This document shows positions 1 through 10,559 of a stretch of DNA of 64,000 nt, in pieces (positions within the stretch are counted from its first letter, which is position 1; each line of letters begins with the position of its first letter). Source of the DNA: Hemileia vastatrix. Taxonomy: Eukaryota; Basidiomycota; Pucciniomycetes; Pucciniales; Zaghouaniaceae. Below the pieces are notes generated by a model that worked only from the letters and a program-made list of their open reading frames with translations, was not told the origin of the DNA and made no database searches. The stretch lies in assembly GCA_030280995.1 (NCBI GenBank), contig JASXTE010000001.1, positions 1,091,501 through 1,155,500 on the forward strand. Reading direction: 5' to 3'. Both the position numbers and the translations under genes were made by a program.

Positions 1-284
1 ACTCCTTTATGTGAGTAGACAGATTCTTTACCTGCTGAGACAATGGCATATTTTTTATCCTGAAGCCTTTTGGAAGCTCTTCTGGTGGGTTTATCATGGG
101 CTTCTGATCCTGAGTTGTGTCCACTAGGATTTCTACTTCTTCCAATTCTACATCCTGTTTGGGGCAAGGATTTATTAGTTTGAGAAATTCTTCTTGTTAA
201 AGGAGAACTTACAGAAGTAGGCTCATCATAATCAATTAAGTCTAGTTCTTCTTCACGTGCAGCAAAACCACTTTAGTCAGTCAT
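1..284 (-). pseudogene. Family A gag, N-terminal fragment
   Basis: The minus-strand reading from the ATG at 284 matches the gag N-terminus at 14145 of the complete copy. Codon 4 is TAA here where the other copy has CAA, so the frame is dead at once. This is the change expected from C-to-T deamination or RIP-like mutation on the coding strand. The remainder continues past the left window edge. Confidence 0.75.
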
Positions 285-387
285 TTTAAGATTTAACTGA
301 AATGAAAAAAAGAGACAAATTAATTAGTCTTTTATTTTTAATTTTTATTTAACAGAAATAAAATAAAAATAAAAATAAATTTTTTTT

Positions 388-970
388 AGGATAAAAATCA
401 ACTTAAATAAATTAATTTATTAGTCAAAAAAAAAATTAATCCAGGATTATAATATAATCAACTGTAGAAATAAATTAAAAATTTTTATTAATAATTATTT
501 ATTTTCAGGATTTAAATCAACTAATTTATTACCAGGACTTATTGTCAACTGAAGTAATCAAATATGAAACTTTATTAATTTAACAAAATTTTATTAAACT
601 GATTAACTTAACTACCAGGACTTAGTGTCAACTGAAGTAATTAAATATAAATTTTTTATTTTAAAATTTTATTAAACTGATTACTTAACTACCAGGACTT
701 AATGTCAACTGAAGTAATTAAATATGAGTTTTATTAATTCAAAAATTTCTTGAACTACCAGGACTCAAGGTCAACTGAAGTAATTAAATATTATTTATTA
801 ATTAAAAAAGTATTATTGTCAGGACAATTTGTCAACTGGAACAATTAAAATTCAAATTAATCAGGACAATTTTCAACTGAAAAATGATAATAATTAATAT
901 TAAAATATAATTATTTTATTACTTCTGGGACTAAGAACAGTTATTGCTCTATTATGGTCAACCAGGAAAA
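388..970. repeat. Hairpin-AACTG unit array in family A leader (copy 1)
   Basis: About ten short units spaced 40-85 bp apart. Each is a small inverted repeat followed by AACTG or a near variant: GAC-ttatt-GTC, GAC-tcaag-GTC, GGACA-att-TGTC and GAT-ttaa-ATC, then AACTGAAG, AACTGGAA or AACTAA. The orientation given is the plus strand, which is antisense to the element. Between units the sequence is nearly pure A/T. The same array, unit by unit, occurs at 14250-14900. Confidence 0.7.
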
Positions 971-1340
971 ATTAAAAAAAATATAATAATAAAATTAAAT
1001 TCCAAATTACCAGACACCTCCCCCTGCAAAATGAGCAAATTAATGCCACTTACAGAGTGCTGAGTAAAAGGAAATACGTAGCAAATGAAGAGTGAAGAGT
1101 AACCCACAAATAGTAATAACAATAATTACCATGATATATACGATGTTTAGTCAGTATATGAACTTAAGTTTTGGAGCGCGGTTTGATTCCGATTCGCAGC
1201 AAAAACTTTTATCACGTGACGTATGACGTTTGTTGTTTTCTCGCCTTCTCTCGTCCTTTACAGGTACTTGTACACCAATGGTCCCTTCGATTACGCCTCA
1301 ATTAACGTTGCGCTGACAATATTTCGGAAAGGTTCCCAAT

Positions 1341-2146
1341 TGTCAAGGTACACTTTTGGCCTAGAAGATTGGTATGAAGTTTTTACAAGGATTCTGAAGT
1401 TTTAAATGGACACTCAACAAATTTGTATGTATCTCTTAAATTAAGGATGATTATTTTACTCAATTAAAAGAGGTATGATTAAAGTATTAATATAAATTAT
1501 ATATTAGAGTTATGTATTGTAAATACTAATGCTATAGATTATATGAATAAGTTTTGATTTGTTATTATTGTAATAAAGTGATGTAGTAAAGGAATTATGA
1601 AAAGACAACAAAAAGAGAGGCCTTATATAGGCAAAGGAGAGACAAAGCAAGGCAATCAAATTCTAAAAACAGTAGTATGAGAGAGAGAAAAGAATATTCC
1701 AGAAGGAGTATTTCCAAATAATAAAGTTATTCTAAAAAGAAGGCGTCAAAAAGATGTATTTACAGAGTATGTCAGAAATACATCAATTTATTTAATATTT
1801 ACTGTAGAAGTCAATACTAAATAAGTAATTTGAATTTTTTTGTATATACTTAATATTATTTGAATATTAAAATATTTTTTTATCTTAATATCTATTTTTT
1901 AATATAAATTTTTATTTTTTTCCAACCTGTCAAATGAGCACGGTGTTAGAGAAAAATATAAGGGACAATTTTATATTTTAATTTTAATTATTTATTTAAT
2001 TTTATCATTCTGTAATTAGTTAATTTATTATAACTAATTTTAATGTAACTAAATTATAATTAAATAATAATTAAAATGATAAGGTGCGGCTTCATCCAGT
2101 AAATAATTAATTATTTCACTGGTTAAGTCTAGTAGCCTGGCTGACA
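1341..2146 (-). repeat. Family A 5' LTR (partial copy)
   Basis: The LTR runs from TGTCAAGG to GCTGACA on the plus strand, giving the inverted termini TGTCA...TGACA. It matches the two LTRs at 7263 and 15290 throughout but with more differences. The right flank is the B-derived sequence starting AGAAC. Confidence 0.85.
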
Positions 2147-2866
2147 AGAACTATCACCCAGTTTAGCCTCATGGGGGAGGAGAAAAAAAATCTTCAGCAC
2201 TCTTTGTGCTGTCCCTAACCACTGGAACATCTTCATCAAATTCTTCAGAGTCTGAATCTTCATCCGTGGGTGGTCTTCTTGATAATCCATCAGGCATTGT
2301 AAAGGTTTTTCCAGGTTTGTGTACCAGGTCAAAAGAAAAATGCTGAATAAATTCCACCCATCTAGTCATTAAAGCGTTTGGAAGAATAGGTGTATTGATC
2401 ATTTAAGCTAGAGATTTAGCATCCACCTGCAGCTCAAAATGCTGCCCCAAAAAAACAGTTTGCAGCTTCTTCAAAAAATTTTCTACACCACTCGATTCTA
2501 ACTTAGGTTGAGAATATCTCTATTCAACCTCATTAAATACCACAGACTCATATCTTACTGGCCTGAACCTCGTAGTTTTATCTTCCTGAGACAAAACAGC
2601 ACCAGCAGCAATATAACTTGAGTCCATTGCCAGATAAATTTTTCCAGCTCCCACACCATAATCCAACTTGTGAAGAATAATATCTTCACCTACCACCTTC
2701 TTCAACTTCTGAAAAGCCTCTTCACACTATTCAGCCCATACACACTCTGCGTCTTTCCTGGTCAACTTCGTCAAAGGTGAAGCCAACAAAGAAAAATCTT
2801 TAATAAAAATTCTGACATACACACAAACCCACAAAAATTCCCTAAATTCAGTAGTATTTTTAAGCC
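2147..2866 (-). pseudogene. Family B pol fragment (RNase H region), inverted relative to B1
   Basis: Read on the minus strand, this covers the end of RT and the RNase H-like connection: a GEDIILHKLDYG stretch, LAMDSSYIAAGAVLSQ (RNase H first strand) and FDLVHKPGKTF...MPDGLSRRPP. It ends in the acidic linker before integrase. Several stops and a frameshift interrupt it. It corresponds to about 6165-6860 of B1 and 45040-45760 of B2. At about 2866 it joins head-to-head with the plus-strand B1 gag, so it marks an inversion or a second B copy. Confidence 0.8.
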
Positions 2867-3735
2867 CCGAATAGGGATGTGTCTGAAGGGAAGGTGGAAT
2901 TTGATGGGAAAGTCTTCAAGTTCCCAGATGGTTCTTTTGTGAAGCCTAATGATGGTCAGGCTCCAGTGGACTTTGTGAGGAGGAGACATAATGTAAACTC
3001 AAGGAGGCCAACATTTGAGGAGCTGCCTAATGAGGCTTCTTCTTCTGGTAAAGGTGGAGATGATGGCAAGGGCAAGGAAAAGGAGGCTAATAGAGTCTCA
3101 TTTAAATCTTCCTTTGGTGGTTTGGAGTTGTATTCTTATGGTGGAAAGTCAAGTGGGGAATTCTTGGCTGGTGTTTATGATTTAGAAGCAGTAAAGGTGG
3201 GAAGGCCTAAGAGCAGTTCTCAGGCCCAACCAAAGTCTAAGGTTTTAAAGGTTGATCCTAAGATGAGTGCAGCTAGGAAGAAGTACAGAAAAGAGGATCT
3301 GTATAAAATGCAGAAGGGTATGGCAGATATGGGCATCTCTAGTTTTGGAGCATTGGGCATGAATGGTGAGCCAATGCCTATGGATGTTGATTCTGACTCT
3401 GAGGAGGATGTTTCTTTGGCTTCATTGCCAAAGCCTGCTGGAGTTAGAGGTGCTAGTGAGGGATCTGGTTTGATTCCTGTTGATGGTAAATATTTGGTGG
3501 TTTTGGTCCTCAAGAATCTTCTAGGACCAAGGTTGTGAAGCAAAGAGCTCACTTTGAGAGGCTGGTGGTTTCTGGCCAAGATAATTTTATGGACTCTGTC
3601 CTGGAAAGGATGAATAAGGGTCAGGTTTCCCTTACTTATGGGGAGTTGTATGCTATCAGTCCTGGGTTGGCTGATAAGCAGAAAAAGTTGTTGACCAGGA
3701 GAAGTGTTTCTTTTGGTGAGGTAATAAATTTTTGA
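2867..3735 (+). pseudogene. B1 gag C-terminal half
   Basis: It opens just downstream of where B2 (41820) has its zinc-knuckle remnant (shared RD.x..G.V.FDGKV motif). The segment is charged and rich in Gly, Ser and Lys, with an acidic patch (DSDSEEDVSLASLP). That patch is conserved in B2 as DSGEDVPIVSLP. The frame runs 2879-3538, then shifts to 3535-3735 near a run in which a residue is lost. No catalytic role is expected; it would be the structural protein region between knuckle and protease. The 5' half is gone at the 2866 inversion junction. Confidence 0.7.
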
Positions 3736-4312
3736 TTCTGCTGAAAAATTTGGAGAGGGGTTGGAAACTCATTTTTCTGCACCTCTGGGTTATGTCAATG
3801 TCACTCTGAATGGCAGGGAGGCCAGGGCATTGGTGGATTCAGGTTCTCAGATTAACTTGATTTCTATGTTTGAGGCTACTCATTTGGGCCTCCCCATCAA
3901 GACAATAATTGGTGGAAATTTAAGAGGGATTTTTGGCCATGTCACTAAATTGATTGGAACAGCTGAGTTTGTGAAGCTCAATGTTGGTGGAGCCTCAGGG
4001 AAGGTTCATTTTTACATTGCCAAAGGCACTGTAAAAGCTGTTTTGGGTGGGAAATTCTTGATGGATTTTCAAGCAAGAATTGGTTATCAATTTGATGTGA
4101 GAATTAGTTTGTAGTTGACTATTGAAGATAAAAGGAGGCTTTACATGAGGTTATCATCTCCTGGAGAGGATGGTTGGGAGACCAGGCCTGGTTTGTCTTC
4201 AATGTGCCAGTGCATGGATTGTTATAGGAGAAGAAAGGAAGTGGGTGCCGCCTCTGGTTTTAACGAGTGTGGCTCAGGCTCTAGTGGGAGTCTGTCTTTT
4301 TTAAATTTATGA
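3736..4312 (+). pseudogene. B1 retroviral-type aspartic protease and spacer
   Basis: METHFSAPLGYVNV leads into LVDSGSQINLIS, the D-S-G active-site motif of retropepsins, and VLGGKFLMDF resembles the C-terminal flap/hydrophobic strand. Length (about 117 aa to the stop at 4112) fits the family. A TAG separates it from 4115-4312, a spacer ending in a small Cys cluster (MCQCMDCYRR). B2 carries the same spacer as MCQCCICTKK, so the Cys cluster is a conserved but unrecognised part of family B. The protease would cleave Gag-Pol inside the virus-like particle. This copy keeps the catalytic Asp, unlike B2. Confidence 0.75.
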
Positions 4313-5062
4313 GGGCTGATAACCCAAGTGCTACAACCTCTCCCCAAAATGAGGAAATTCCAGGTTGTAGTAGGTCAGCTCCCTTGGAGATATACCAAGT
4401 GGATTTTAAACTTTCTCTTTTTAAATTTTCTCTTCCCTGAAAGTATTCTTCAAGTTTTTTATCAAGTATCTGTTCTCTCTAAAAATTTTCAATAATTATT
4501 AATTCAAGTTCAAATAAGAAGACTGGTTATATATCTTTATTGAAAGATATGCCGAAAATCTGTGGAGTGGTGAGATTGGGGTCTAAAAGTAAGTCCTCCC
4601 AATTGTGCACCGCTAGAGTTTCTTCTAAACCTTTCAAAAACATTACCTTGGCCACATCTGTGAGCATTGGGGAAACCCCTGGTTATTTTTGTAGGATAGA
4701 AGAAAACTCAAGAAAAGAAAAGAAAAATTTCAAGATAACTGAAGAAAATCAAGAAAAAAATCTGAAGATAATCAAGAAAGAAGAAAAGAATTATTTTTGT
4801 GAAGATCATCAAGATAAATTTCTGGGCCTCCAGCATGAGGTTAAACTGCACAAATTCAGAAGATGAGTCAAGGTTTGAAGATTTAGAAGATGGAAAAGAG
4901 GATGAAGATGTGGAATTGCAGAAAAGTTTTGGAGTGGTGAGATTGGGGTCTAAAAGTAAGTTCTCCCAATTGTGCACTGCTAGGGTTTCTTCTACACCTT
5001 TCAAAAACATTACCTTGGCCACAAATGTGAGCAATGGGGAAATTCTTGGTTTTTGTTCCAGG
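4313..5062 (+). repeat. Spacer with ~125-bp duplication and a hairpin unit before B1 pol
   Basis: 4552-4675 and 4915-5043 are near-identical direct repeats; both encode VVRLGSKSK and PFKNITLAT. Between them are A-rich, GAAAA-rich sequence and a hairpin unit at 4828-4849 (CCTC-cagcat-GAGG then TTAAACTG). 4313-4540 has no gene. It includes CCTC-n10-GAGG at about 4336 and resembles 43300-43440 of B2, so it is a conserved non-coding spacer between the protease-bearing frame and pol. Confidence 0.6.
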
Positions 5063-6160
5063 TCTGGTGGTGAAGACGTCCTGAAGATCCCTCAAGTTGA
5101 AGGTGTAGCTGCAAAGTATAAGAAGATAGTGCAGAAGATTAGGCCTGTCAATGAGCCCATTCCTGTAGGTTTGGATCCTCCTTTGAAGAGACATTCTTTG
5201 TCAAGAGATCTGTGCTTTAATACTCTGGTGAAGAATCCTCCTGATTTTGTGGAAACTGCTTGGGTGACTGTGGAAAGGTTGAAAATTGTTAATTTTTGTC
5301 CTGATGGGTGGTTGTCTGATGAGGAAAAGAAGTTGTTAATGCACATTATTATGCTGAGGGAGAATGAAGTGGAATTTGTTAAGAAGGAAAGGGGTGTGTT
5401 GAAACACTCATATGGGGAACCTTACTTGATTCCTGTGGTTTGTCACAAACCTTGGCAAATAAAACCTATTCCAATTCCAGCTGCTATTAGGGATGATTTT
5501 GTAGAGATTTTAAGGGAAAGAGTCAGGACTGGTTTATACAAAAAATCATCATCTAGCTATTCAAGTCCAGTTTTCTGTGTAAAGAAGAAGAATGGGAAAC
5601 TGAGGGTGGTGCATGCTCTTACAGCCTTGAATAGAGTCACTATCAAGGATGTGGGGATTCAGCCAAGTGCAGAGGACTTTGTGGAAGCTTTTGCTGGTAG
5701 GGTGTGTTATGGTTTGGGTGATATTATGTGTGGTTATGATGTAAGGGAACTTCACACGGATTCACGGCCACTTGAAATGTTTGAGACTCCTCTGGGAAGA
5801 TTTCAGCTCACTAAGTTGCCTCAAGGAGCAACTAATTCAGTAGTGGTATATCAAGAACTAATGGCTCAGATTTTGCAGGATGAGGTCCTTACTCATGCTG
5901 GTATATTTATTGATGATGGTGGAATCAAAGGACCTTCCACTGATTATGGAAAGGCAGTGTTGAAGGAGAACCCTGGTATAAGGGGATTTGTATGGGAATA
6001 TGATATTACTCTAGAGAGAGTATTTTTTAGGATTGAAGAGGCTGGTTTGACCATTTCTGGGTCAACCTTTTGTTGTTGTGTTCCTGCTCTGGTAATTCTT
6101 GGTCATGTGGTATATAAGGAGGGAAGGATCATGGCAAAGAAGAAAGTCAATAAAATTTAG
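4799..6160 (+). pseudogene. B1 reverse transcriptase
   Basis: A 453-residue frame with RT fingers and palm: SSPVFCVKKKNGKLRVV (about 255-271), LGDIMCGYD (motif A Asp about 308), LPQGATNS (motif B about 340-347) and FIDDGG (motif C, 370-373). The catalytic box is F-I-D-D-G-G where most Gypsy elements have Y-x-D-D-I/V. B2 has the same residues, so this is a family trait. The frame ends with TAG at 6158 where B2 reads on as IQSWPRPKNTT. The true start is unclear; the upstream part repeats the 4552 duplication. It would copy element RNA to cDNA in the particle. Confidence 0.85.
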
Positions 6161-7262
6161 TCATAACCAAGGCCTAAAAATACTACTGAAGTCAGGGGAT
6201 TTTTGGGGGTTTGTGTGTATGTCAGAATTCTTATTAAAGATTTTTCTTTGTTGGCTTCACTTTTAAGGAGGTCGACCAGGAAAGATGAGGAGTGGGAATG
6301 GTGTGAAAAGTGTGAAGAGGCTTTTCAGAAGTTGAAGATATCATTTTTTATAAGTTGGAATATGGAGTGAGGGCTGGAAAAATTTATCTGGATGTGGACT
6401 CAAGTTATATTGCTGCTGGTGCTGTGTTGTCTCAGGAAGATAATACTGGGAGGGTCATGCTAGTAAGTTATTAGTCCATGGTGTTTAATGAGGTTTAATC
6501 TAGATATTCTCAACCTAAGTTGGAATTGTGTGGTGTAGCAAAAATTATGAAGAAGCTGCAAACTGTTTTGAGGGGGCAGCATTTTGAGCTGCAGGTGGAT
6601 GCAAAATCTCTGGATCAAATGATCAATAAACATAGTCTTCCCAATTCTCCAATTAATAGGTGGGTGTCATTTATTCAGCGTTTCTCTTTTGACCTGGTAC
6701 ACAAACCTGGAAAGACTTTTGTGATGCTAGATGGATTATCAGGGAGACCACCCACGGATGAAATTCAGACTCTGAAGAATTTGATGAAGATGTCCCAGTG
6801 GTTACGGCCAGCACAAAGGGTGCTAAAGATTTTTCTCTCCTCCCCCATGAGGCTAAACTGGATGATTTTTCTCTCCTTCACCAAGAGGTTAAAATGGATG
6901 GTTCTGACCTAGATCATGGTGATAAGCATGTTTTTGATGATGAAGATGGGGCTAATTTTTGGGATGTCTCAAAATTAGAAAATGGTGTTTTTGTTAGTGA
7001 ACTGGATTCTCGTAAAATTCAGTGGAAGGAAAAGGATGTACCAAAATTTAGGGATTGGTGTCCTGGTTGGGCTGTTCAAGTGGCTCATGTGTACACTGGT
7101 TATTTTGATGATAGGGTTGTACCCTTGGATGTTGTTTTGTTGGATTTTGAAGATGACACCTGGGGTAAGACTGAATTTTATTTTACTATGGCTGAATATC
7201 TGTTAACCTTGGAGAGGCCAGATATTTGTGATGATGATACTTGGGTGGAAATCAAGAAGAAT
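6161..7262 (+). pseudogene. B1 RT connection, RNase H and acidic linker
   Basis: Pieces in different frames follow B2 closely: PRPKNTTEVRGFLG (RT thumb/connection), VDSSYIAAGAVLSQ (RNase H, Asp present), QVDAKSL and FDLVHKPGKTF. Then comes an acidic linker to 7262. Stops at about 6160, 6472 and 6499 and shifts near 6340 and 6790 kill it. The linker holds two hairpin units (6838-6862 and 6870-6895). The frame runs into element A at 7263 and resumes at 16118 in the same protein context (EIKK | KSPGFYVSGRR). Confidence 0.75.
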
Positions 7263-8092
7263 TGTCAAGGTTCACTTTTGGTCTAGAAGCTTTGGTACGG
7301 TGTAATATGAAGATTTTAAGGATTTATTTGACTCTCAATAATTAGGTACTTATTTTCTAAATCAAGTATGATTTCTTTACTCAAAATAAGAGGTAGATTT
7401 AAATATTTATATAAGTTATAGAATTAGAATTACGTCTGGTGTAAATACTAAGGATATAAAATATAATAAATAAGTTTTTAACTGTTGTAGTTGTAGTAAT
7501 AAATGAGTTGGTAAAAAAGAATGATTAAAAGACAACAAAAAGAGAGGCCTTTTATAGGCAAAGGAGAGACAAAGCACGGCAATCAAATTCTAAAAACAGT
7601 AGGAAGAGAGAGAGAAAAGAACATTCCAGAAAGATTATTTCAAATAATAAAGTTATTCTAAAAAGAAGGTGTCAAAAAGATGTATTTACAGAGTATGTCA
7701 GAAATACATCAATATATTTAATATTTACTGTAAAAGTCAATCCTAAATAAGAAATTTGATTTTTTTGTATATATTTAATATTATTTGAATATTTAAATCT
7801 TATTTTATCTTTATATTTATTTTTTAATATAAAATTTTATTTTTTCCCAACCTGTCAAATGAGCACGGTGTTAGAGAAAAATATAAGGGACAAAATTATA
7901 ATTTTAATTTTAATTATTTATTTATTTAATTAATTTTTTAATTTTAAAATTCTGTAATTAGTTAATTTATTATAGCTAATTTTTAATGTAACTAAATTAT
8001 AATTAAATAATAATTAAAAATGATAAGGTGCGGCTTCATCCAGTAAATAATTAATTATTTCACTGTGTAAGTCTAGTAGCCTGGCTGACACT
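7263..8092 (-). repeat. Family A 3' LTR
   Basis: Starts TGTCAAGG and ends GGCTGACA on the plus strand. The right edge touches the end of pol after only about 30 bp, so there is no room for an extra gene at the 3' end of this family. It contains the CACGGTG and GCGGC motifs that are the only GC-rich spots in a mostly A/T repeat. Confidence 0.92.
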
Positions 8093-8123
8093 CCCTCACT
8101 CTAAAAAAAAACAAAAAAGAATG

Positions 8124-10559
8124 CTATGATTTTTTCTTTTTATACTTTTTTAGTAGAGTAGGAAGATTAGATATCTCCTTCCCAGGTATCCAAGAATTAT
8201 ATTCAGATGATTTATTCTTGAATCTCAATAAGTATTCTGTACCTTTCTCAGCAGTGACTATTCTGTCATTTAAAATTTTTTCAATTTCTGCTGTCTCAGT
8301 GATTTCATTTGGGGTTTTCTTTGGTCTACCCCTCCTTTTTGGAAATAAATCACTATTGGATGTGTAAGGTTTCAAAAGAGATATTGGAAAAACAGGATGT
8401 TTTCTGTCATATGGGGAATACAGAATAACTTCAACTGAATTATCTCCAATCATTCTTCTGACAACAAAAGGACCAACAAATGGATCTTTTAATTTGTTAT
8501 TACCTTGTAAGTTGAAGTGGACTGTAGAAATCAACACTTCATCACCCTTTTTAAAAGTGTATTCTTTATGGGATTTGTCCCATCTTTTCTTCTCATATTC
8601 AAATGATTTTTCAATACATTTTTGAGCATGATTTCTACATAGTTGTTGCATTTGAAGAAAAGATTTTACACCAGGATGTATATCCAATTTAGGTATTTTG
8701 TTATTGAGAATTTGGGCAGGAGTATTAGGAACATATCCAAGCCAGAGCTCAAAAGGCTTTCTTTGAGTAACAGAATGAACAGTGCTATTATAAGCAAATT
8801 CTAACCCAGGAAGTAAGGTAACCCAATCATGAGTGAATCTGTCATTATCTTTATACTCAAGGCCAAAGGCACAATATCTTCTTATCATGTCCTCTAAAGT
8901 CTGAATCATTCTTTCAGCTAAACCATCAGTCTGAGGGTGATGGGCAGTAGAAAGTTTCAGATCACAACCACAAACATCCATCAGAGACATCCAAAATTCA
9001 GAAGTAAATTTAGGGTCTCTGTCAGAGATTATGGCTTTAGGAAAACCAGCAGTATTAAACATATGAGACCACCATAAGAAAGCTAATTCTTTAGTGGAAA
9101 CATCCTTGTGGGTAGGGATAAATTTACACATTTTTGTAAATCTCTCCACAATAACCCAACAAGAGTTATAATTGTCTTTACCAGCAATAGGTAATCCTGT
9201 TACAAAATCCATGTTTATTATTTGCCATGGAGCATCAGGAGGTTCAATATGTTGCATTAATCCTGCTCTATTACCAGTTAATCTTTTTGATTTTTGGCAT
9301 GAATCACAGGATTCAACATATAATTTTGTGTCCTCAGAAATATTAGCCCACCAAGCAGTGTTCTTAATTCTGATCATTGTTTTGTCAAGATCAAAATGTC
9401 CAGCTAATATGTCATCATGACAAATTTTCAAGATGATTTCTTTCATAGAAGGAGGAATAACAATAACATTACTCAACTTTCTTCTATAATATAGATATCC
9501 TTCATCAATTGAAAATTTTCCTTTTTCCAAAGCTTTTTGGTACTTTGGTGGAAGGGTTTTAATTAATGCTTGTATTGAAGCATTCTTTGGATCATTTAAT
9601 ATGGTGCATAACTTTTTCAAGTCAGTTTCCTTATCATATGATTCCAGAATAAGCTGTAATAGCTCTTCCTCCATATCAACCACATATATCCCATGGATAT
9701 AGATAATTTCATCCTCAGGATCATAAGCAGGATTAGAGTTATCATTTGGTAAGGGTAACCTTGATAAAATATCCACATTTGAGTGACCAATACCAGCTCT
9801 GTGAATAATTTTCATTCTCCCTCTGTACTCTTGAACAGCCAGCTGCCATCTAAACATATGTATATTAGGTGTTTTCAAGTTTAAAAGGGATTTAACTGCA
9901 CTGCAGTCAGTGACAAGTTCAAATTTCTGGTCATCTAGGTAATAATGAAGCTTTTCTAGAGCCCATACTACAGCTAAACACTCTAATTGAGTAGCACCAT
10001 ATTTCAATTCACTATTTCTCAAGGTTCTTGAAATATAACAAATTACTACTTCTGAAACTTTATCATTTATCACTTGTTTTTGATGGAGGGCAGCACCAAG
10101 ACCAATGAAACTGGCATCAGTGTACAAAACAAATGGTTGATTAAAGTCAGGTAAAGCAAGAATTGGTGCTGACATCAAACAGAGTTTCATAGTGTCAAAG
10201 GCTCTTTGTCTTTCACTATTCCAGACAAAAGCAACATCCTTTCTAGTTGATTGGGTAAGGGGTAAAGCTATGACTTGGTAATTTTTAATATACTGTCTAT
10301 AGTATCCACACATTCCCAAAAAACTTTGGAGCTCTCTCACTGTTGTAGGAGCTTTCACCTGTTGTATGGCTGCCACTTTGTTCTGGTCAACACATATCTG
10401 TAAGCCTGAAACAACATGACCAAGAACTTTTAAAGAATGGAAACCAAATTTACATTTCTTCAAAGAAAGTGTCATATTTATTTCATCCATTTTCTGGAAT
10501 ACTTTACACAGGTTTTTACAATGGATCAAATGTTTTTGAGAATATAATGATATCATCAA
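8124..10559 (-). CDS. Family A pol, C-terminal half: RT end, RNase H, integrase, AT-hook, chromodomain
   Basis: An uninterrupted 811-residue frame. Residues 20-110 are the RT thumb/connection. RNase H has YTDAS (Asp148), QLEC (Glu193) and VTDCS (Asp218). The integrase zinc-binding part has His381, His388, Cys418 and Cys421; the catalytic triad is Asp451, Asp513 and Glu549 (35 residues between the last two). Residues 742-748 (RRGRPKK) are an AT-hook core. Residues 758-808 (IEKIL...YLLRFKNK...YNSWIP) are a chromodomain, which in chromoviruses targets integration to marked chromatin. The listed start is only where the frame opens; the true protein begins upstream before a frameshift near 10520. 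Confidence 0.9.
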   Translation of the reverse strand: MMISLYSQKHLIHCKNLCKVFQKMDEINMTLSLKKCKFGFHSLKVLGHVVSGLQICVDQNKVAAIQQVKAPTTVRELQSFLGMCGYYRQYIKNYQVIALPLTQSTRKDVAFVWNSERQRAFDTMKLCLMSAPILALPDFNQPFVLYTDASFIGLGAALHQKQVINDKVSEVVICYISRTLRNSELKYGATQLECLAVVWALEKLHYYLDDQKFELVTDCSAVKSLLNLKTPNIHMFRWQLAVQEYRGRMKIIHRAGIGHSNVDILSRLPLPNDNSNPAYDPEDEIIYIHGIYVVDMEEELLQLILESYDKETDLKKLCTILNDPKNASIQALIKTLPPKYQKALEKGKFSIDEGYLYYRRKLSNVIVIPPSMKEIILKICHDDILAGHFDLDKTMIRIKNTAWWANISEDTKLYVESCDSCQKSKRLTGNRAGLMQHIEPPDAPWQIINMDFVTGLPIAGKDNYNSCWVIVERFTKMCKFIPTHKDVSTKELAFLWWSHMFNTAGFPKAIISDRDPKFTSEFWMSLMDVCGCDLKLSTAHHPQTDGLAERMIQTLEDMIRRYCAFGLEYKDNDRFTHDWVTLLPGLEFAYNSTVHSVTQRKPFELWLGYVPNTPAQILNNKIPKLDIHPGVKSFLQMQQLCRNHAQKCIEKSFEYEKKRWDKSHKEYTFKKGDEVLISTVHFNLQGNNKLKDPFVGPFVVRRMIGDNSVEVILYSPYDRKHPVFPISLLKPYTSNSDLFPKRRGRPKKTPNEITETAEIEKILNDRIVTAEKGTEYLLRFKNKSSEYNSWIPGKEISNLPTLLKKYKKKKS

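Larger units (their letters stand above)
1..2146 (-). mobile_element. Family A chromovirus, partial copy (gag start, leader, 5' LTR)
   Basis: This segment is collinear with 13862-16117 of the complete family A element: gag N-terminus, long leader with hairpin units, then the 5' LTR. It is more diverged than the two LTRs of the complete copy. The window edge cuts the rest. The right end abuts an inverted family B fragment (2147 onward) inside the sequence downstream of RNase H, so this copy also landed in a B element. The target duplication cannot be checked because the left end is outside the window. Confidence 0.85.

Noticed and set aside
388..970. Regularly spaced repeats resembling a CRISPR array
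   Set aside because: Spacers are A/T filler of uneven length, repeats are short and variable, and the context is a eukaryotic retroelement leader.
3220..3579. 119-codon minus-strand frame opposite B1 gag
   Set aside because: Shadow of the gag frame; no motif and no similarity to the antisense genes, which sit at the 3' end.
9172..9420. Plus-strand frame opposite family A integrase
   Set aside because: Shadow of a strongly supported integrase frame.
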